A stretch of 64,000 nt of DNA from Ligustrum vulgare. Taxonomy: Eukaryota; Streptophyta; Magnoliopsida; Lamiales; Oleaceae. The notes beneath the pieces were generated by a model, which was not told where the DNA came from, did not search any database, and saw nothing but the letters and a program-made list of their open reading frames with translations. A program made the position numbers and the translations under genes. The stretch lies in NCBI GenBank assembly GCA_963555705.1, contig OY743176.1:60834040-60898039 (forward strand), read 5' to 3'. This document shows, one piece after another, positions 21,407 through 32,482 of the stretch; position 1 is the stretch's first letter; every line of letters begins with the position of its first letter.

Positions 21407-23776
21407 TCAATCGGGATTAGGTAGATTACCAAAACTCAATTTCCTCTTCATGCTCTTCGTTAGTGCTTGCAAAGTAGGGGGAAACTTCTCATCAGCTACA
21501 GGTAGGGCGGTACAAAAGTTTTTACCTGGTCGTGATGGCTTTGGACAATCATTAAGCTCAGCAACAGTTTCCTGAAATGGAGAATAACTCACAACAGTAG
21601 AATGAAATTTGTTAGCATCATTAATGTGTTTCATGGAGTCATAAATGTTGAACTTAACAATTTCATTATCAAACTCCATGGTAAGTATACCATCACTAAC
21701 ATCTATCTTAGTTTTCGATGTTTTTAGGAATGGTCTGCCTAACAAAATAGGAGTGGGGTTTGGAGAGTGATTATCATTCATGTCCAACACGTAAAAATCT
21801 GCTGGAAATACTAAACTGCCTACTTGCACTAGAATGTCTTCAACTACCCCATCAGGATAAGCATTAGAACGATCGGCTAGTTGAATTATGACATTAGTTT
21901 CAGTCAATTTGGCAAGTTTTAATGAAGCATGGGTGGACCTAGGCATTACATTGATAGATGCACCTAAGTCTATTAAAGCACGATTTATTTTCTTATTACC
22001 TATTTGACAAGGTATGGTAAACATACCTGGATCCTTGCACTTGGGAGGTAATTTTCTTTGAAGAAGTGCAGATACAGACTCACCCATTCTCACCATCTCA
22101 TTTCCCATCAACTTCCGTTTGTTGGTGCACAGCTCCTTTAAGAACTTCGCGTATCGGGGCACTTGCTTGATTGCATCCAACAGTGGAATGTTGATTTCCA
22201 CTTTCCTGAACATTTCCAGAATTTCCTTCTCCTTGCTTTCCTTAGTCGCCTTTGCTAACCTGCTCGGAAAAGGCGGTGGAGTTAGTTTCGCATTCACAAT
22301 AGGTTCGGTTTTTACCTGAGAGTTTTGTGGAATGCTGTTTTTCTTTTCGACTTCTTTTTCTTCAACCTCCTCCTCGTCACTCGCGGTTGGCTTTGATTGT
22401 GGCGCCTCAATTTCTTTTCCACTTCGAAGAGTAATTGCACTTACATTCTTCGGATTCACCTCGGGTTGAGATGTCAACTTTCCTCCTGTTTGTGCTTCCA
22501 GTCTGTTGATAGCTGTGGCCATTTGACTCATTTGATTTTCCAGGTTTTGAATGCTGGATTTGGTATCCTGTTGAAATTGTAGAGTGTTAGTGGCCAAAGT
22601 TTTCATCATTTCTTCGAGAGACATACCTGATGATTGTGGCTTTTGCTGATATTGTCCCTGTGGATGGAAATTTCCTTGTTGTTGAAAATTCTCTTGAGGC
22701 TTGTTGGAGACGAAACCCGGAGGTTTGTTATTTCCATAGCTCAAGTTCGGGTGGTCCCTCCAGCCAGGATTGTAAGTGTTTGAGTACGGATTGTATTGTT
22801 GTTTTTGAAATGGGAAGCCACCAGCCGCGTTCACTTGTTCACTGTTTTCCTCTTGGAGCACCGGGCACGCATCCGTTGCATGTCCGAAGTTAGCACATAT
22901 CCCGCATGCTTTGACTTGTTGTGCACTTCCTACAGCAAGTTGTTTAACGAGATTTGTTAATTCAAACAGTTGACTTTCTATATTGGAACTACTTACCTCG
23001 TTCACGCGGCGAACTTGCATGTCTCGGGTTGGGTTAAATTGCTGAGTGTTTTCAGCCATGATGGAAATCAAAGCCCGAGCCTGTTCCGGTGTTTTGTCCA
23101 TTAAGGCACCTCCACTTGCGGCATCTATCATACTTCTGTCCATTGGTAGTAGTCCTTCGTAGAAGTATTGTACCAGTATTTGTTCGCTGATTTGATGATG
23201 GGGGCAGCTCGAGAAGAGCTTCTTGAAGCGCTCCCAATATTCATACAGCGATTCACCATTGTTTTGACGAACCCCGCAAATTTCCTTCCGGATTGTTCCA
23301 GCCCGAGATGCAGGAAAATATTTTTCCAAAAATAACCTCTTCATGTCATTCCAGGTGGTGACTGATCCGGATGGTAAACAGTATAGCCAATCAGTAGCGG
23401 CATCCTTTAACGAGAATGGAAAGGCCCTCATTTTAATTTGTTCATCGGTAATACCAGTGGGTCTCATACTGTCACAAACCACGTGGAATTCCTTGAGATG
23501 CCTGTAAGGGTCTTCACCAGCATGTCCTCGAAAAGTTGGCAACAAGTGAATGAGTCCAGATTTGAGTTCAAAAGTTTTTCCCTCCTCCACTGTCGGAAAA
23601 GTGATACAGAGCGGCTGTTGAGCGACATCTGGAGTGGCCAATTGTTTAAGTGTCCTGTTGTTGAGGTTATGAGCTGCCATTTGTTCTAATGCTTCCCTTA
23701 TTCGCTGTCGAAAAGCTCGCTCGATTTCTGGATCAAATAAAAAATATTCAGGATTAGTGGATCGAGTTTTATGCAT
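21407..23776 (-). CDS. Gag-protease polyprotein, open, 789 aa
   Basis: Retrotransposon gag domain (about 70-245, with the typical FPFSLKDAATDWL and WERFKKLFSSCPHH blocks), one zinc knuckle C291-x2-C294-x4-H299-x4-C304, a Gln/Asn-rich linker, and a retropepsin-like protease with active-site string DLGAS (Asp about 603) and a later ILLGRPFL strand. DLGAS in place of DTGAS is usual in Athila/Tat elements. The frame has no stop or frameshift, unlike every other retroelement frame in the window. It ends before RT, and 45 bp downstream the post-integrase hairpin region begins, so pol was deleted cleanly. It starts 143 bp after the primer site; the product would form capsid particles if expressed. 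Confidence 0.9.
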   Translation of the reverse strand: MHKTRSTNPEYFLFDPEIERAFRQRIREALEQMAAHNLNNRTLKQLATPDVAQQPLCITFPTVEEGKTFELKSGLIHLLPTFRGHAGEDPYRHLKEFHVVCDSMRPTGITDEQIKMRAFPFSLKDAATDWLYCLPSGSVTTWNDMKRLFLEKYFPASRAGTIRKEICGVRQNNGESLYEYWERFKKLFSSCPHHQISEQILVQYFYEGLLPMDRSMIDAASGGALMDKTPEQARALISIMAENTQQFNPTRDMQVRRVNEVSSSNIESQLFELTNLVKQLAVGSAQQVKACGICANFGHATDACPVLQEENSEQVNAAGGFPFQKQQYNPYSNTYNPGWRDHPNLSYGNNKPPGFVSNKPQENFQQQGNFHPQGQYQQKPQSSGMSLEEMMKTLATNTLQFQQDTKSSIQNLENQMSQMATAINRLEAQTGGKLTSQPEVNPKNVSAITLRSGKEIEAPQSKPTASDEEEVEEKEVEKKNSIPQNSQVKTEPIVNAKLTPPPFPSRLAKATKESKEKEILEMFRKVEINIPLLDAIKQVPRYAKFLKELCTNKRKLMGNEMVRMGESVSALLQRKLPPKCKDPGMFTIPCQIGNKKINRALIDLGASINVMPRSTHASLKLAKLTETNVIIQLADRSNAYPDGVVEDILVQVGSLVFPADFYVLDMNDNHSPNPTPILLGRPFLKTSKTKIDVSDGILTMEFDNEIVKFNIYDSMKHINDANKFHSTVVSYSPFQETVAELNDCPKPSRPGKNFCTALPVADEKFPPTLQALTKSMKRKLSFGNLPNPD

Positions 23777-23918
23777 ACAAATAAATGAATAAATAAATAA
23801 AGTTTTCGGGATTTCAAAAAAAAAAATTTTTTTTTTTAATTAAACCGAAAATAAAAATAAATAAATAAAAATGCAGAAAATAAAATTCTAATTGATTAAA
23901 CACTAAATTAGTTAACCG

Positions 23919-23937
23919 TTCCCCGGCAACTGCGCCA
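23919..23937 (-). other. Primer-binding site, tRNA-Asp type
   Basis: The minus strand reads TGGCGCAGTTGCCGGGGAA six bases after the LTR, one mismatch from the tRNA-Asp-complementary site used by Athila/Tat elements. Confidence 0.85.
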
Positions 23938-23943
23938 AAAACT

Positions 23944-25381
23944 TGATGCGTGTCGCAATACACCAAAATAATAATTAAATTCCTTGTTCACTATTACTAA
24001 GAATATAGCAGTGGAAGCAAGGGTCGATCCCACGAGGAACGGGAACTAACTTAGTGTCATGTCAATTAGAATCGTAAAGGGGGGTTTTGAGTTGAAAATT
24101 GCAATTAATCTAAATAATCAAATAAAGATGTAAAATAGCTGGAATAAAAACCAAATAATAAAGAATCCTAGTTCTCAGGTTCGGTTGTGCCCTATCATAA
24201 TATTGTCATTCCCCAAGCAACGCATGTACTATTTCCTTTGTTTTATTTATCACCCGAAATAATCAAAAAGCTCTAATTAATCCAATTCTTCCTTAATAAT
24301 AATCAATTAGAATTAGTTCTCCAATCAATTTAGAGTGAATGAACAACCTAGAATAAGCTCCCTCAATTTAATGCATTAACTATGTGAAAACAAGAAGAAT
24401 TAGGTGAACTAAATTATCAATTACATATGCTCGAATTGATTAATCTAGATTGGATTTTCATATGGAAATATAAAATTACCAATTTCTACTATGATTTGGA
24501 TAACAAGACAAATACGAATCCAATTACCCAAATTAGCAAACACCAACACAATAATTAAAAGATAAGGCCTTAATCAATTAATAAATTGTCTTGACGAAAT
24601 TGATGTTCATGAGAAATCCAATAAATAAAATATAAAAACAAGAACTACGTTACGAGTTTGAGAAATGAATAATAGAATAATATGAACACAACGTCCCCTT
24701 TGAACTAGGTTGAGAAGATTAGCTACGCATTGCCATGAAGAATTCCCCAAAAGTATTGTCTTGATTCACCTTGATTTTTGCCCGGAATTTCTTCTCTTCA
24801 AACTTTGATATTGGAGGCTCTCAAAAATAATTCTCCCTCCTACCTTTGGTACTGAATTCCTCCTTTTATAGAGCCCAAATTCGTGCCCTAGCTTAGCCAA
24901 AAAGAAATACCAAAGATAGAGTTTCAGTTGAATTAGGAAACAATTTCCTTTTTTTTTTCGGGCTTAAGTTACGGCGGTAATATAAGGAGTTACGGCCGTA
25001 ACTCACTTTCTGTTTAATTTCTACGCAATTGATTCACTTCTTACGGCCGTGACTTTGCATTCAATACGGCCGTAAGATCCTTGTTACGGCCGTGAGAAAT
25101 TTCCAATACGGCCGTAACTTGGTTTCTGCAGATTTTCGTATTTTTGTTCAATCAACTGCTTACGGCCGTGACTTTCATGTTGCGGCCGTAAATTATTTAC
25201 ATGCCAGGTCCTCGAACTTCCTTTTTACGTGCTTTTTGGTCCTTTTTCCTTCTTTTCTTGTCATTTGCGATCCTACACAATATAAAACATAAAATGCATT
25301 AAGCAATACTTAATTAGGATCAAACTAACAGTAATTCGAGGCAACAAGTAAAGAAATAAAGTGCTAGTAAAGCACTTATCA
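23944..25381 (-). repeat. LTR A, shared by elements 1 and 2 (1438 bp)
   Basis: Acts as 5' LTR for element 1 (primer site on its lower side) and as 3' LTR for element 2 (polypurine tract on its upper side, 25382-25399). Such LTR sharing is expected from recombination between tandem copies. Minus-strand TATA box near 24864-24870. Confidence 0.9.
24968..25192. promoter_or_regulatory. Eight ACGGCCGT-type palindromes in LTR A
   Basis: Centres 24974.5 (imperfect), 24995.5, 25046.5, 25069.5, 25089.5, 25111.5, 25165.5 and 25185.5; intervals 21, 51, 23, 20, 22, 54, 20. The number equals LTR B but the spacer text differs, so palindromes and spacing are kept while the rest has diverged. The nearest is about 104 bp upstream of the TATA box. 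Confidence 0.75.
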
Positions 25382-27121
25382 AATCCCCCCACACTTGAAC
25401 CATTGTTCGTCCTCGAACAAAGATTCAACAAGAAAGAAATAGGACTCAAATCACATATTACAATTTAGAGACTTGAGGTTGCAACCCACTTTTCCTTAAC
25501 AAAAAGATTTGTTCCATTGCATGATCGGATTGTGTTAGTGTGTGCTAGAGACGCAACGCCCTTTACTTCCCAACCCAATCATGGCTCGTTATGGTTTATT
25601 TCCTTTCACCTCTCGTGTTCACTCACCTCCCAACCATTATTGAGTAGCTACAAGAAAAATAGTTTCGCCCAATTTTAGAGGAACTCATTTGCGTAATCCG
25701 AGTTATTCATGATGTGAATTCAGTCAACACAGTACCCCCGACCACATTCGTACCACCAACCCTAGACCAAGCAATTCAAACCACTCATAAGTAAATGTAA
25801 TGGGAGTTAACACCCTCACAAGATGTTCCTCTCTTCGCACAAAGTGTATAAGGTGTTGAATTTTTTGCTCAGTTCTCTGCATGGATAAGTCCGTACCACA
25901 GATTGCCTAACTGTCATAACCGGAGCCAACAATAACACAAGTGCAAAGCGAAGGTCTTTATTTGGTTGTAGCGGGGCTTCGGGTCAGGTAGGATAAAATG
26001 ATATATTTAGGCTAAGTCGAGAAGGAATTTCGCAAACTAAGTCAATTCAAAATAATATTACTTCCTTCTCCCTTAATATGAACTTTATTGTTTCCCACTA
26101 TCCAACTTTATCCACACTTGACTAACTTCCTTTTCATTGATTTTTTTTTTTTTTTCAAGCTTTTCTTTTTTTTCTTCGAGTATAGACTGTAACTTAGGAA
26201 GTCATCAATTTGCACAAGATAGAATTACATTCCCCTGACTTCAATCCATTATACATCCATCGCCCAACACAAGATAACCATCTCCACTAAATTAGACTTA
26301 AACCATAGCATAATCCTCAATCAACAAAAGCTTGCGAATCCCTTCTCAATGGGTTCAAAACAGAGATAATGCAAAAGAAAGGGTATTCGTGGCTTGTAGC
26401 GTGGCATAAAAATTCAAAGAAAGGCTAAGGCTCAAAGGGCTTCTATTGGTCCATGTAGCAAGGTAAGCTCTTTTAGCAAGTCAAATTTGGTTTAACCTAT
26501 TGCCTTTGCTATAATTTGCACTTGAATCAAGAAGCTACAACGGCATGCACAAGAAAGCACATCCAAGTATAACTCAACCATGCAGGACACACATCAAAGA
26601 ATTACGAGCTTATAAGTATTGAAAATAGCTCTTAGGTTCAAAAGCTCACAAATTATGGTTTTCATGTGTTTCTCCCATCCATTCAAACCATTACTACTCA
26701 CAGAGGTGTAATAATTTGGGACATTCACGGTTATATATGAAAGGGTAATCTGTCTATTGCAGGTCGGGTTAACTCGGTTATAAGTATTTGACAATTTTAC
26801 TTTTCATTTCCAACCTATTGTGCAGTTTTGGATGAGATGATCTCTATGTGCTCAATTTATATCCAATTATGCAATGATATACAAAAAAAATGCACCAAAA
26901 GTGAGGTTGCTCCCTATCAAAGTATGGTTAAGGATCTAAGTAGCATAGATAGGTAGCAAAAACAGCTAACGGGATCAAAATACCTTTTAAAAATTCGATT
27001 ACAGAGAGAAATTGAATTAGACAAGCTTACAATCAAATCAATCCCCCCCCACTTAGAAAATTCAATGTCCTCATTGAAGAAGGACAACAATAAAAGGGAA
27101 AGCAATAAAAGGGGAAAGAAA
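25382..27121 (-). other. Non-coding 3' tail of element 2
   Basis: Close match to 19241-21061, with polypurine tract and GAGGACGAAC box at the LTR end and a second polypurine-like C-run on the plus strand at 27041-27050 beside a GAGGAC box. No credible gene. Confidence 0.7.
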
Positions 27122-27141
27122 AAGGAAGAAACTCCCTCGGG

Positions 27142-28224
27142 CTATTGTGGAGGTTGATCGTCTCGAGCTCTCTGCAATTGCCGAATCTGATCCCTAATGG
27201 CCCGCTGCTCCTCTAGTAGAAGCTGCTGATCTTCTTGCATAGCGTTCAGCTGGGTTTGGAAGGCTTGCATCATGCCTAGCATCTGAAGCTCAAAAGGGGT
27301 AGGAGCATTAGGATGTTGAGGCGCTTCCCGGGTTGCGGGCTCCTCGGCGCCCTGATCACCATCGGAGTCCCCTGATTCATCATCTCCGTGACCCCGCTTC
27401 GCAACGATCTGCCTGCGAGCATTCTCCAAACTCGCCTTCGTGAGGCGATTCCCATGCCCCAAGGTGTCGTCACTTACCGCAACGGGAACTCGTTGAGCCC
27501 GGCATAAGGCGGTGATTAAACAAGGGAACGTCATGCCTCGCTTCTGTGGTATCAAGCTGGCGTAAGTGGATATCGTATCAAAGATGTGCTGCCCCAAGTC
27601 AAACTTGATCCCCATGGTAATGGCGTAGTAGACCCGGAGGTAGCGAACAGATACTGTAGTGAGGCTAGTGGATGGGAAGAGACTCCCCGATCCCCACTGG
27701 TGCAGGTACCAGGCGTCCCGCTGTAGATCCCGATTTTTGTAGTGCGGAAGGATGACAGTCAGGGAGTCATGGAGTTCAGGCTTCAAAGCCCAACGGAGCA
27801 CCTCTTGGTCCGGAAAGAAAACACCCGCATTAGCCGACATGGGGACCGAACCAGTGCTACTTAACCCCAAATAGTTGTCCACCACTTCCTTATCAAACAT
27901 GATACGTTTTCCCGCCACCCTGGTGTGGTGAAAGTCAAGGGAACCCTCGTCACCAATTTCTTTGTTGAACTGGGTGTAGAACTTGTACACCAGCGGGGGG
28001 TTCCCAAACGGTAGATCACTCACGAATCTGACCCATCCAAATTCGACGAAGCGGGCCCAAAACTGTCGCGGGGCAATGATGGTGTCAGCGCTCCTCCATT
28101 CCTGAAAGTCTTCTGGGAGGAAGAGGCGCTCCTTAATACACAGTTTAGACTGGGGCTTCTCCTGGCGGGGCACCGCCGAGGATTCCCCTGCCACTTGCTT
28201 TCCTTTCTTTGTCGGTGGAGCCAT
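27142..28224 (-). CDS. PF20167-like 'putative plant transposon protein' ORF, 360 aa
   Basis: Open frame downstream of integrase. Its core (FVEFGWVRFVSDLPF..., VDNYLGLS, RDAWYLHQWGSGSLFP, FPCLITALCRAQRVPV) matches the plant-specific domain listed as putative plant transposon protein, common in Athila/Tat-type Gypsy elements; its biochemical role is unknown. An acidic, low-complexity stretch (GDDESGDSDGDQ) and a Gln-rich coiled-coil tail follow. I chose the ATG at 28222-28224 (MAPPTKKGKQ): the frame stays open upstream to 28416, but that part is hydrophobic and atypical and a TTTCACAG|G acceptor lies just before this ATG. No nuclease or transposase motif is seen. Confidence 0.8.
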   Translation of the reverse strand: MAPPTKKGKQVAGESSAVPRQEKPQSKLCIKERLFLPEDFQEWRSADTIIAPRQFWARFVEFGWVRFVSDLPFGNPPLVYKFYTQFNKEIGDEGSLDFHHTRVAGKRIMFDKEVVDNYLGLSSTGSVPMSANAGVFFPDQEVLRWALKPELHDSLTVILPHYKNRDLQRDAWYLHQWGSGSLFPSTSLTTVSVRYLRVYYAITMGIKFDLGQHIFDTISTYASLIPQKRGMTFPCLITALCRAQRVPVAVSDDTLGHGNRLTKASLENARRQIVAKRGHGDDESGDSDGDQGAEEPATREAPQHPNAPTPFELQMLGMMQAFQTQLNAMQEDQQLLLEEQRAIRDQIRQLQRARDDQPPQ

Positions 28225-29344
28225 AGAAGATCCTGTGAAAGAAACGAGGAGATTAGTCAAGCATGGATAGGGAAGGAAAAGTAAATGTGCGCAAGCCAAT
28301 AGAGCGTGATGGTAAAGGCCTAATATGAAAATCAAAGCCGACACGACCTGTATAATGTACACACAAGCAAGGCATGAGGTCGTACTAAGGCGTAATTCAA
28401 CAAGATCAAGCACCAATTATTCCTCACCATGACTTCAACAAGATCAATCACACTCAACACGCACAATCAATCAATGGAATTAGTTGTGAATAAAGCCGCA
28501 TGAAGAGCATAATGAACATATACATATGGCGTGGGGAAGAAGAAAGCAAGTAACAAGATGTGCAAACAACCGATGAAGCAGCAGGGCAACGAAGAAAGAT
28601 AGGTACAAGAGCCAGATCTTAATCAAGTACTCCTAGATGACATACGGTAGAAACAAGGGTGAAGCGATGGTCGTTAAAACCATGAGACAATTTCCATTAT
28701 GACAAATCAAAGCAAAGATGTAGAGTCACCACCTAGGCTAGTGTGGAGCCAAATACTGGAGCACATAACCGAATTATCCATTAAAATAAATAACAAGCAA
28801 AGACGAATATACAATGTACCCCATGACTTTGTCAAAATCAAACGCCACATAGTTCTAACAATTTTAACCCCTATCGTGACAACAATACGTTTATACTAGC
28901 AAAATGGGAGATGTGAGTCGAAGTCTTAAGGTAATGAACACCCCAACCTCGCCTAGACATTTCATCGAACACCTAGAGTGCGAACAAAAATGATGCCATT
29001 GTTACAAAACAAGTAAAAACCAAGCTTCCCAAATCTCAAACACAACCCTAATAAGGAATAACCAATTAATGGAAAGGTGAATATCGAGAAACCTATGGAG
29101 GTAGGGATGGTACCCATGACAAGAAGAGAGGGAAAAGGAAAAAAGAAAAAAAAAAGTTCATACCTTCAAAACCTTAAAGGTGCGATGGATGTGGATGGAA
29201 ATTTCACTAAGAAACCTTTATAAACGAAAGTGTGGGTGTGGAACGAAAGAATCAGCGTGAGAGAAAAATGGGAGAATGGCGAAGAAGAGGGGAAGAGTGG
29301 GGGTTATGCGCGAGTTCACCGTTTTAAATTCTGAAAAACATAGA
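28225..29344 (-). other. Leader of the PF20167-like ORF with a possible intron
   Basis: About 1.1 kb without a gene between the palindrome array and the ORF. On the minus strand a donor GAAG|GTATGA (exon end 29164) and an acceptor TTTCACAG|G (exon start 28232) would remove 931 bp, placing a short leader exon just downstream of the TATA box at 29215-29222. Splicing is inferred from motifs only. Confidence 0.45.
29215..29222 (-). promoter_or_regulatory. Candidate internal TATA box
   Basis: The minus strand reads TTTATAAAGG, about 129 bp downstream of the nearest palindrome centre and about 50 bp upstream of the possible leader donor. The layout mirrors that of the LTR promoter. Confidence 0.45.
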
Positions 29345-29508
29345 CTTACGGCCGTAAAATTATGACTTACGGCCGTAAGTCACATTCTGGAAAAAAATTG
29401 CAAAGACACAATTACGGCCGTAAATATTTAGTTACGGCCGTAATAAGGCTTCTGCATAAAAATAAAAAATTGAGTTACGGCCGTAAAAGGTAATATTACG
29501 GCCGTAAC
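29345..29508. promoter_or_regulatory. Internal palindrome array, element 2 (three pairs)
   Basis: Perfect TTACGGCCGTAA palindromes with centres 29351.5, 29372.5, 29417.5, 29437.5, 29480.5 and 29501.5 (intervals 21, 45, 20, 43, 21). Lies between integrase and the PF20167-like ORF. Confidence 0.75.
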
Positions 29509-29623
29509 TAGGCCACTGGAAATTTCAAATTTTTTTTTTTTAAAATGAAATGACTAAAGAAACTAAAATTAGCCAAAATGAAAATACGAAAATAAAAAGT
29601 CGAGGAGATAAAGAAACTCCCCT

Positions 29624-29641
29624 CTCGGGTTGCCTCCCGAG
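29624..29641. other. Conserved hairpin CTCGGG-TTGCCT-CCCGAG, element 2
   Basis: Identical to 21343-21360, 47 bp beyond the integrase stop. Confidence 0.7.
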
Positions 29642-29687
29642 CAGCGCCTTTGTTTACTGTCGTTGGCACGACGGAGTCCGTGCGAGA

Positions 29688-32420
29688 CTATTGCCCGTTT
29701 TTGGCGTTTTCCAGTGCAATCACCTCCAAGTTCTCAGTTTGGAACCCCTCATAGTAGGGCTTGAGGCGGTGTCCATTAACCTTGAACGTTTTATCAGTTT
29801 TCAAGCTTTTGATCTCGACTGCACCATGGGAAGAAACATTAATAACGACAAAAGGTCCAACCCAACGAGAACGAAGCTTACCTGGATGAAGCTTGAGCCG
29901 AGAGTGAAACAAAAGAACTTTCTGGCCCTCACTAAAACTTTTTCGAGAAATGCGTTGATCATGGAAGGCTTTGGTCCGATCTTTATAAATCATGGCATTC
30001 TCGTAGGCTTCATTTCGGATCTCGTCGAGTTCTTGCAATTGAAGCTTCCTATGATCTCCGGCTACTCCCCAGTCCATGTTGCATTGCTTAATAGCCCAGT
30101 AAGCTTTGTGCTCGAGTTCCACAGGTAGGTGGCACGGTTTTCCAAACACCAATCGGAATGGGGACATACCAATCGGCGTCTTGTAAGCGGTTCTATAAGC
30201 TCATAATGCATCTTCCAGTCTGATACTCCAATCTTTGCGGTCTGGCCGAACTGTTTTCTCGAGTATAGACTTAACCTCCCTATTTGAAATTTCTGCCTGC
30301 CCACTGGTTTGGGGGTGATATGCGGTGGATACTCGGTGCAACACTCCATATTTCTTTAGTAGTGCCTCAATGGTGCGGTTGCAAAAGTGTGTTCCCCTAT
30401 CACTGATCATCGCCCGAGGTATACCGAACCTGCTAAAAATGTTAGCCTTTACAAAATCTGCAACAACCTTAGAGTCATTAGTACGGGTGGCTTTGGCTTC
30501 CACCCATTTGGAAACATAATCAACAGCTAACAAAATGTAATTGCAACCAAAAGACGGGGGAAAGGGTCCCATGAAGTCAATGCCCCAAACATCAAAAATT
30601 TCACATACAATTATGGGATTTTGGGGCATTTGATCTCATTGGGATAGATTACCTGATCTTTGGCAATTGTCGCAAGACTTACAGAATATGTAAGCGTCTT
30701 TGAATATGGTAGGCCAAAAGAAACCACTATCCAATACCTTTTGTGCGGTCCTTCTTGGTCCAAAGTGTCCCCCACATGCGTAGGAATGGCAGAAGGTAAG
30801 GATTGATTTGTGTTCTGATCCGGGCACGCACCTCCGAATGATTTGATCGGGGCATCTCTTCCACAAGTATGGATCATCCCAAATGTAGTATTTGGCGTCA
30901 CTCCTCATTTTATGCTTCTTAGCCTGCGAAAAATGGGTTGGCATTAGTTTAGAAGTTATATAATTTACTAGGTCAGCATACCAAGGGAGGTTCGCTTCAG
31001 TCGCGAATAAGCTTTCGTCCGGAAAAGCTTCACGCAGGGGTAGGTCGTCCTCGGCTCTCACTACCCTGCTAAGATGGTCGGCCACTACATTTTCCGATCC
31101 TGCTTTATCCTTTATTTCCAAGTCAAACTCTTGTAGTAAGAGTATCCATCGGATGATTCTCGGTTTTGCATCCTTTTTCACAAATAAGTGCCTCAAAGCT
31201 GCATGATCTGTAAAAATAATAACTTTAGAACCCAATAAATATGATCGAAATTTTTCTAAAGCAAATACCACAGATAAAAGTTCCTTTTCAGTAGTGGTAT
31301 AGTTTGATTGGGCCTGATTCAATGTTCGAGAAGCATAGTAGATCACATGGGCTGCTCTCCCGACCCGTTGTCCTAAAACCGCCCCCACGGCATAGTCACT
31401 GGCATCGCACATTATTTCGAATGGAAGATCCCAGTTAGGTGGTTGGATAATGGGTGGTGTAGTCAACCGCTCCTTTAATTGGTTAAAGGCCTTTTTGCAC
31501 AGATCATTGAACTCAAATGGCACGTCGTTTTGCAACAAATTGCACAGTGGGGATGCAATTTTTGAGAAGTCTTTTATGAACCTGCGATAAAAACCTGCGT
31601 GGCCAAGAAAAGATCGTATATCCCGCACATTTGCGGGGTAAGGTAATGCAGATATGAGGTCTACCTTAGCCTTATCGACTTCTATTCCTTTTATGGACAC
31701 TATATGACCCAATACTATCCCTTGATCCACCATAAAATGACATTTTTCCCAGTTTAAGACCAAGTTAGTGTCAATGCATCGTTTTAAAATCAATGTTAGA
31801 TTATCTAAACATGCATCAAATGAATCACCCCACACACTAAAGTCATCCATGAACACTTCAATAATTTTTCCTGTGTATTCAGAAAAAATGCTCATCATAC
31901 AACGTTGAAACGTCGCAGGAGCATTACACAAACCAAAAGGCATGCGCCTATATGCATAAGTGCCAAATGGACAAGTAAATGTGGTTTTTTCTTGATCCTC
32001 GGGTGTTATGGCAATTTGAAAATAACCAGAAAAACCATCTAAGAAACAATAATGGGAATGACCCGCTAATTTTTCTAACATTTGATCGATAAAGGGAAGG
32101 GGAAAATGATCTTTTCGAGTGTCGGCATTTACCTTCCTATAGTCGATGCATACTCGATATCCGGATTGCACCCTAGTTGGTACAAGCTCGCCATCTTTGT
32201 TTTCCACCACTGTCACTCCAGATTTCTTGGGCACCACTTGTACTGGACTGATCCATTTGCTGTCTGAAATTGGGTAAATCATTCCTGCTCCCAACAGCTT
32301 TAAGATCTCCTTTTTCACCACGTCCATCATTGCCGGATTGAGTCTTCGTTGAGCTTGTCTTGATGGTTGAGCTCCTTCCTCAAGCAATATCCGGTGCATA
32401 CAGATCGATGGACTGATTCT
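29688..32420 (-). pseudogene. Gypsy pol: RT, RNase H and integrase, with two nonsense codons
   Basis: Reading downward: RT with [25 protein letters not shown] and catalytic VFMDDFSV; RNase H with [16 protein letters not shown] and [11 protein letters not shown]; integrase zinc region (H...H...CKSCDNC), catalytic core D (GIDFMGPF), D (ISDRGTHF), E ([11 protein letters not shown]), then a basic C-terminal region. One continuous frame is broken by in-frame TGA codons at 30638-30636 (after the zinc region) and 30203-30201 (after the catalytic core). Both fit single transitions, as expected of methylated, decaying elements. The RT N-terminus is cut at the LTR-fragment junction. Confidence 0.9.
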
Positions 32421-32482
32421 CAATTTGGTCCTTTTTTCTTCTTTTCTCCTCTTTTAGGATCCTATACAACATAAAACATAAA
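32421..32482 (-). repeat. 62-bp LTR fragment fused to RT
   Basis: Matches LTR B at 19092 onward (CAATTTGGTCC... to ...CATAAAACATAAA), then departs. It sits where the rest of pol and gag should be, marking a recombination or end-joining breakpoint. Confidence 0.8.

Larger units (their letters stand above)
17804..25381 (-). mobile_element. Gypsy element 1 (Athila/Tat-like), gag-protease only
   Basis: Minus-strand element with 5' LTR 23944-25381, tRNA-Asp-type primer site, one open gag-protease frame, a long non-coding tail, polypurine tract (19241-19258) and 3' LTR 17804-19240. RT, RNase H, integrase and the downstream ORF are missing: sequence right after the gag stop matches sequence right after integrase in element 2. 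It shares its 5' LTR with element 2. It would need pol in trans to move. Confidence 0.85.
23944..32482 (-). mobile_element. Gypsy element 2 (Athila/Tat-like), 5'-truncated, with pol and an extra ORF
   Basis: Minus-strand order: RT-RNase H-integrase (32420 to 29688), hairpin, palindrome array, leader, PF20167-like ORF (28224 to 27142), non-coding tail, polypurine tract, 3' LTR (LTR A). The 5' side, including gag, is lost: RT runs at 32420 straight into a 62-bp fragment of LTR sequence. Confidence 0.85.

Noticed and set aside
27142..28416. Start of the PF20167-like ORF at 28416, giving a hydrophobic N-terminus (signal or membrane segment)
   Set aside because: An acceptor lies just before the ATG at 28224 and the upstream part is unlike the family; the hydrophobic stretch is probably untranslated intron.
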